Assembly: GCA_031841125.1 (NCBI GenBank)
Contig: CM063110.1
Coordinates: 22,129,626 to 22,193,625, forward strand
Source of the DNA: Acanthococcus lagerstroemiae
Lineage: Eukaryota; Arthropoda; Insecta; Hemiptera; Eriococcidae
Direction: 5' to 3'
Length of the DNA: 64,000 nt
Shown here one piece after another: positions 59,483 through 64,000 of this stretch; positions within the stretch are counted from its first letter, which is position 1; each line of letters opens with the position of its first letter. The notes under the pieces are model-generated. The model saw only the letters and a program-made list of their open reading frames with translations, was not told the origin of the DNA and made no database searches. The position numbers and the translations under genes are program-made.

Positions 59483-60354
59483 TTTTGAGAAATGTTCAAA
59501 ATATTAAGAATTGGGATCACTCATTGGAAAACTTAACGTACTATAATCATTCAAATACGGTGCTTAGGCTTATGTTCAGAATACGACACCGCTACGAAGA
59601 TGAGAATTTTTTGAGCTCGACGACATTCACAAACATTCTAGAAATCATAATTTTCACACAATTTCGGTTCAGTAATTTTATGAAGTAATTATAACCCAAG
59701 TAACGTAATAATTGTAGGGAACATATTCAGCCGTCTTGCAGTCTATCAGATTGTCATATCAGAAAGCAACGCGTTGCTTTATCAAAACGTAAACATACAG
59801 TTCCCCTGGGCATGGATACAATGTTGCCAGATTTCAGTTACGAAGATTAGTTTGGTTCAAATGTTTTTCCTTTCCCTGTAAGTCCAAAAAATAAGAAATA
59901 AAAATGTGATTCGGCCTGGCTTGCTGACACGAATGGTTCTCTTTTCTTTTCGAGTTTTTGTTCTCGCTTGTGAAATAGAAGTTAATTCAATTTAGATACT
60001 AAGGTTTGATTATTTGGTTTGTCAGGAATACTAAATCAGTATAAGGTAAATGTTACTTTATTCAACCATTACTCCCTATTTTGTTAGTGATATGTCGAAG
60101 TGCCCTCGTTGAAGTTTAGTAAGCAGCATGCTTCTCAAATTCTGCCGATGCTTTTTGGAAACATTGCGCCAAGAACAGCATTTCGTTGAAATGACTTTTA
60201 TACAGCTTTAGTGTTACGTATCATGTTTCTTAATCGTCTTGGCTTCTCAGCTGACACATCATGGAAGTTTGATTATTGCCAAGTGAACTCTCGAGCGCGA
60301 AGTACAGTATACGTAATTTACATAATTGAATTCTCTGTTGCAGATACTTCCGAA
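59483..60354. promoter_or_regulatory. Shared 5' region of derlin-2 and eL33; eL33 5'UTR
   Basis: An 872-bp region. A pyrimidine tract TTCTCTTTTCTTTTCG at about 59936-59951 could be the 5'TOP start of the ribosomal protein mRNA. The coding exon begins after an acceptor at 60343, so the 5'UTR is spliced. A plausible first donor is at 60046 (AAG|GTAAAT), which is unproven. Confidence 0.4.
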
Positions 60355-61071
60355 ATGCCTGACGAGGTGAAAAAGAAAGAAGTTAAGAAATCGAAAGCCA
60401 GCAGTGCGCCAGAGAGCAAGAAGGACGCTGCTAAACCAAAAGCCGTCAAGTTGAAGAAAAGACCGAAGAGGACATACGGACGATTGTACGCCAAGGCTGT
60501 TTTCACCGGTTTTAGAAGAGGATTGAGAAATCAGCATGAAAATACTTCATTATTAAAAGTTGACGGGTGTCTTACAAAAAGCGACAGTCTCTTCTATGTT
60601 GGGAAGAAATGCGTTTTCGTTTACAGAGTAAGTATTTCTTTCATTAACATCGAATCTTGCCCGTATTCTTATTGCTCTTGACGAAATTCAATTCGACGAA
60701 TATTCGTTCCGTAATTGAGTTGGTGTATTCTTGTTATTGTAGGCCAAGAGGAAGAGGCCAGTGCCTGGATTATCTAAAAAGAAATCAAAAGTTCGAGCTA
60801 TCTGGGGGAAAGTAACGAGACCTCATGGTGCTACGGGTGCAGTCAGAGCTAAATTCAAAAGCAATTTACCAGCGAGAGCCATGGGTCACAGAGTTCGAAT
60901 TGTAAGTAAAATGAATAACTATTGTGTTGTACAGTTCAGGATTTCTTAGAGCACTATCTTTGCTATAACATCGATCTGTCTTCTTCCATACTGTGACATT
61001 TTCTGATGATTCAATTTTTGACGCGAATTTATTTATTTTTGTTTCAGATGCTTTATCCATCTAGAATTTGA
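60355..61071 (+). CDS. RpL35A: Large-subunit ribosomal protein eL33 (RPL35A)
   Basis: Structural protein of the 60S subunit. Three coding exons join in phase: 60355-60627, 60743-60901 and 61048-61071, giving 151 aa. The conserved core is [20 protein letters not shown], then [38 protein letters not shown] and [16 protein letters not shown] at the end. A Lys/Ala-rich extension of about 40 residues precedes the core; such extensions occur in insect eL33, whereas the human protein is 110 aa. The last exon encodes only seven residues. AATAAA lies at 61095-61100. The two coding introns are short, and no snoRNA C/D pair was seen in them. Confidence 0.97.
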
Positions 61072-61094
61072 ATAACACGCTTTTGTATCTATTG

Positions 61095-61100
61095 AATAAA
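61095..61100 (+). terminator. eL33 polyadenylation signal
   Basis: AATAAA 24 bp past the stop codon, consistent with the very short 3'UTR usual for ribosomal protein mRNAs. Confidence 0.7.
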
Positions 61101-61850
61101 ATTATTCGATATTATACGTGTTCCTGTCATATTGTTAATCGATACTTTTGAGAATCCTTGAATTTAGGCGATCTTCTCTAAGAACGTTGTGGAGACGTAG
61201 TTGAGTGAGTTTGTAGGTTTGTTCCTTGGACTTGAACTCGGACATGGAAGTCAAAATGCAAAATAGTGAATACTGAGTTTATGATGGATGGCGTTTAATG
61301 GCGATCGGTGATACTGATATTGCAGAATATCAAAAACAAGGTGTCTGATGGTTAACTCGTTAAAGTTGGGTATTTTAAACAGAAATCAGACCATCGTGCA
61401 AATGTCAAGCATTTTGATTTCAAGCTCGTGACGTTTTCAGTGTGGAACAAGTTGGAAGCTCAAGACGAATGCACTACGTTTGAATTCGCTGAATGTGAAA
61501 AAGTTGGAAGGCTAAGATTAACTGAAAGCTGGAACAGAGGAAGAGACTCTTCTGCAGAGCTCTTCCAGGTATCACTCGACCTTAGCGCCATCTAATGGAA
61601 TTTTAGAATTCTTATCACTTTTATCTGTAGGGATTCTAAAAATAATCAATCTCAAAATTGGCGGCCTTGATTTTCAAACCTGTTCCTCTACACATTCGTG
61701 TTCAGCCTGTAAAATCTGATCGCGGGTTTCTATGTAAAGTACCCGACTCTATCAGCGACATTTGGATTTTAAAAAATACATTATTTTTAGTGGGTGGTGG
61801 TCCAAATATTTCTCTTATATTTGTTCGTGGCATAATGCACTAGCTGCATG
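61101..61850. other. Intergenic, nothing recognised
   Basis: Unique-looking AT-rich sequence between eL33 and a hAT-like element. No coding segment or RNA gene was recognised. Confidence 0.4.
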
Positions 61851-62430
61851 CAGTGTTGGAAGAACGCAAAAATCATCGTTTCCGTTCATTCTTCTCTAAC
61901 TGCATGGTTCTTATTCACGTTCTTTGTTCTCCTTACCTTAAAATTACCAACGTTCCCGTTTCCACTCCCGTTCTTGTTCCTTCCTTGGTCCTGTTCCCCT
62001 TCTTGTTCTTAATCCCATTATGTTCTCATTCTCGTTTTCTGAGAACGAGAACATGCCGTTTTTCTTTTTGTTGTTCTCGTTCATTCTTCCAACATCTGAG
62101 TACTGCAGGTTGATTTTTTCACTAAAAAAATTTATAATTGATGGTTTTAGAACGCAAAATCATTTCGTTCGCGTTTTCGTTCGTTCTTCTCTAACAGCAT
62201 GGTTTTCGTTCATGCTCCGCACCCTATAATTGCCAACGTTTCCGTTCTCGTTCTTGTTCCCAACTGTTCCTGTTTTCTCATTCTCAGTCCCATCATGTTC
62301 TTGTTCTCGTCCTGAGAACGAGAACCGTTTTCGTTCTGAATCCCATCATGTTCTTTATTCTTGTTCTGAGAATGAGAATGGAGAACATGCCGTTTTCCTT
62401 CACGTTCTTGTTTGGTCTTCTAACATACTG
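61851..62430. mobile_element. Pyrimidine-rich hAT-like MITE, copy 2
   Basis: Starts CAGTGTTGGAAGAACGC, the hAT-like CAGTG end, and ends TCTTCTAACATACTG. It shares the whole layout of copy 1 (51793-52350), including GAGTACTGCAGGTTGATTTT at the junction of the two sub-units. The flanks GCTGCATG and ACTGCGAG are weakly alike. Confidence 0.65.
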
Positions 62431-64000
62431 ACTGCGAGACTATTTGAGACAATGAGTCATAAGTACCAAAGAATGTATGAATCCCTTTGTTCCCACGAAC
62501 GAAAACAGTCTTACACCTAAACGTTAAAGTTGACAAGTTGAGCAATAAGATCAACAAATGAAAATTAAGATTGATAGGAAAACTGTGATGAGTGATGACT
62601 TTTCATTTCAAGCATTAACAGAGCTTCATGTACAAACAATTGCGAATCAAGTTTTTTATTTTAAAAGCTTGTAATGTCGAAATATTTTCGAGTATTTCTT
62701 ACACAAATATTGTAATGTCAAAATTTTTGAAAGTTTAACTTATAATTCTATTAAATCACTAAATTACTAGATAGTGTTGGAGTATAGCAGAGTACATGTT
62801 GTACAAATGGAGAATCATTGGCTCTCTATTTGTAAAAACGAAAAACTTAGCGGTTACTTATGAAAGTAAAGTAAGTTAAAATTACCATAATTCTCGCATG
62901 ATAAACCAAGAAACCTATCCGTTTTTCCGAGCGACAAGTCTGACTCGTGGAAAATATTTGGTGTTTAAAAAAGCGTTCAAAGGCACTAAACATTACTAGG
63001 CTGCTGCATTCAATAAACAGGTCCTGTGAACCAAAAAAATGAGGATAACCTCAAAAGTAGGTACAGCAGGTACTTAATACGTTTCCTCAATACAGCACCA
63101 CTGCAGAATGTTGGACTTACAAGCGAGTAAGTTGAGGGGTGAATGAGATGATCGGTTCATGGTCTCTCCAATATGCATTCCGAATCAAGCATGGAAAAAG
63201 AGAAAACAGGTTGGTTAGTAAAATGTCGATTTTGGCAACATGGTTTCATAAAGTTTTCAAGTCGAAGGTCAAGAATATGCAAGTAACTACAATTAGGATT
63301 TTTTTAAAATTTGATCTAGTTGAACTAACAAATTAATCGGAGATCTTGGTGAAATCAATTTTTTTTTGGCTTTTTGGACGTGAAATTTGCAATTTTGCTC
63401 GAAGCTGTGTCCTTCCTGGAAAAGTGGTAGCTCCTCCGCCAGCAAAAATGATCACACTACGGGCCTGATTCTGGAATTACCATTTATCAGATAAAATTAT
63501 GCATTTTCCCACTGAAGGTTGCAGAAAATTCTGGGTCTCACTTCTATATGTACAGAAAACTGTACATACCAAATGCTTATCCCAACGGGGGGGGGGGAGG
63601 GGGCATTGAGATCTGTACATTTCTTGAAATGTCAGGAAAAATTTACACCCGTAAGAACAGTGCAGAAGCAGATGAAAACATTTACTGACGCTCCTATTAT
63701 GAGTCCATTTGTAGAACTACAATTTCTCCATGCACTCCCGCTTTTCCCAAAGATCCTAGTCAAGTATTTGTTATGCACTTACTAAATGCTGATTTAAGAT
63801 ATTTTTCTCTATCCCTTGACACACGTGAAGAACATTAAGGGCCTCTTATTAACAGAATGTAATTATTCCATCTCATAACCAGGAGGAATAACTCATTAAT
63901 CCACTGGGAAATTTGATATTTGAGCTTAATCATCTCTCACATTCTTTTTATTCCAGTAAAATTTGTCCGAAGCTGATACTGTCTCACACGGATTGACTTT
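62431..64000. other. Intergenic to window end, no gene seen
   Basis: AT-rich with a G-run at about 63587-63603. ORFs here are short and lack recognisable motifs. Confidence 0.4.

Noticed and set aside
60628..61047. snoRNA in the eL33 introns
   Set aside because: A TGATGA-like box appears near the end of the second coding intron, but no CTGA partner or pairing arm is placed correctly.

Overview
The window is nuclear DNA from an animal, most likely an insect. It is AT-rich and intron-rich, with GT-AG introns, AATAAA signals and long stretches of DNA-transposon debris. Seven conserved protein genes could be assembled exon by exon with matching splice phases. The protein set and the N-terminally extended ribosomal protein eL33 fit an arthropod. 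Nothing here fixes the species; a hemipteran is only a guess.

Layout: (1) 3108-7258, minus: a long annexin (A7/A11 or B11 type, 503 aa) with a Pro/Gly/Tyr-rich N-terminus. (2) 8115-9511, plus: COP9 signalosome subunit 5 (343 aa, intact JAMM site), divergent from the annexin. (3) 10417-14110, minus: Fused/STK36 kinase (617 aa), convergent with CSN5. (4) 15303-36271, plus: a CDR2/centrocortin-type coiled-coil protein (723 aa) whose short first exon lies 12.7 kb upstream of the second. (5) 36272-45246: 3'UTR, a 2.1-kb satellite array, a Helitron-like element and dead non-LTR retrotransposon pieces. (6) 45247-47003, minus: POLDIP3/SKAR-type RNA-binding protein (376 aa). (7) 48339-50019, plus: PTC7/PPTC7 PP2C phosphatase (304 aa), divergent from POLDIP3. 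(8) 50591-59482, minus: derlin-2 (241 aa), six exons, with a probable U12-type intron. (9) 60355-61071, plus: ribosomal protein eL33/RPL35A (151 aa), divergent from derlin-2. (10) 61072-64000: no gene seen, one hAT-like element.

The genes are unrelated housekeeping or signalling genes: proteostasis (CSN5, derlin-2), Hedgehog-type signalling or cilia (Fused), mRNA export and translation (POLDIP3, eL33), mitochondria (PTC7), membrane binding (annexin) and centrosome-linked functions (CDR2). They sit in head-to-head and tail-to-tail pairs, not in an operon or pathway cluster.

The non-coding DNA is the more unusual part. Several hAT-like elements keep exact 8-bp target duplications, some nested two or three deep. 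There are foldback elements in more than one copy, a TA-flanked palindromic element and a Helitron with its terminal hairpin. I found no CRISPR array, tRNA, rRNA or defence/toxin system, and no sign of a new multi-gene system. The strongest single observation is the minor-spliceosome intron in derlin-2. All exon boundaries were read by eye.
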